Source of the DNA: an uncultured Chlorobiota bacterium
GTDB taxonomy: Bacteria; Bacteroidota; Kapaibacteriia; OLB7
Reading direction: 5' to 3'
Length of the DNA stretch: 5,831 nt
Assembly: GCA_946481475.1 (NCBI GenBank)
Contig: CAMLOB010000283.1
Span: 1 to 5,831, forward strand
A model generated the notes under the pieces. That model was not told the origin of the DNA and did no database searches. It worked only from the letters and a program-made list of their open reading frames with translations. Within the stretch, counting starts at the first letter, position 1. Each line of letters begins with the position of its first letter. Below are positions 5,805-5,831 of the stretch, piece by piece. The position numbers were made by a program, and so were the translations under genes.

Positions 5805-5831
5805 CGTGAGCACCTGAATCCGGGGACCCCC

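Noticed and set aside
4797..5813. A 338-codon minus-strand frame opposite barrel paralog 2
   Set aside because: Its product is an Arg/Asp/Glu-rich low-complexity chain. The plus strand has a signal peptide and detailed homology to paralog 1.

Overview
The window looks like chromosome of a Bacteroidota/Chlorobiota-type (FCB group) bacterium. Three things point there: two secreted beta-barrel proteins whose predicted signal-peptide sites place Gln directly after the cut, mostly absent Shine-Dalgarno sequences, and one TAnnTTTG-type -7 box near the right end. This placement is inference; no taxonomic marker was tested against a database.

Left part (1-1867, all minus strand): a two-gene restriction-modification operon. 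A 442-residue DNA amino-methyltransferase (539-1867) is followed, with a 4-base ATGA overlap, by a gene that runs off the left edge (1-542). I read the latter as the cognate restriction endonuclease; its first 180 residues are visible. Hand counts on single 60-base lines give roughly 40-48% G+C in the endonuclease, about 52% in the methyltransferase and about 62% in the neighbouring asnS, so the operon looks acquired.

Middle (1868-3683): a 162-base gap with overlapping inverted repeats, then a complete asparaginyl-tRNA synthetase (asnS, 2030-3421, minus), then a 262-base divergent intergenic region. That region can fold into a nested ~101-nt rod-like hairpin, a candidate structured RNA or leader that I could not assign to a known family.

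Right part (3684-5831, plus strand): two tandem paralogous outer-membrane beta-barrel proteins (3684-4532 and 4731-5552), separated by a foldback element with perfect 18-base arms. A 57-residue, probably two-helix membrane protein (5631-5804) follows, and then the window ends. The two barrels are clearly a duplicated pair; their ligand or role cannot be read from sequence. asnS is housekeeping, and the R-M operon next to it is the accessory part.
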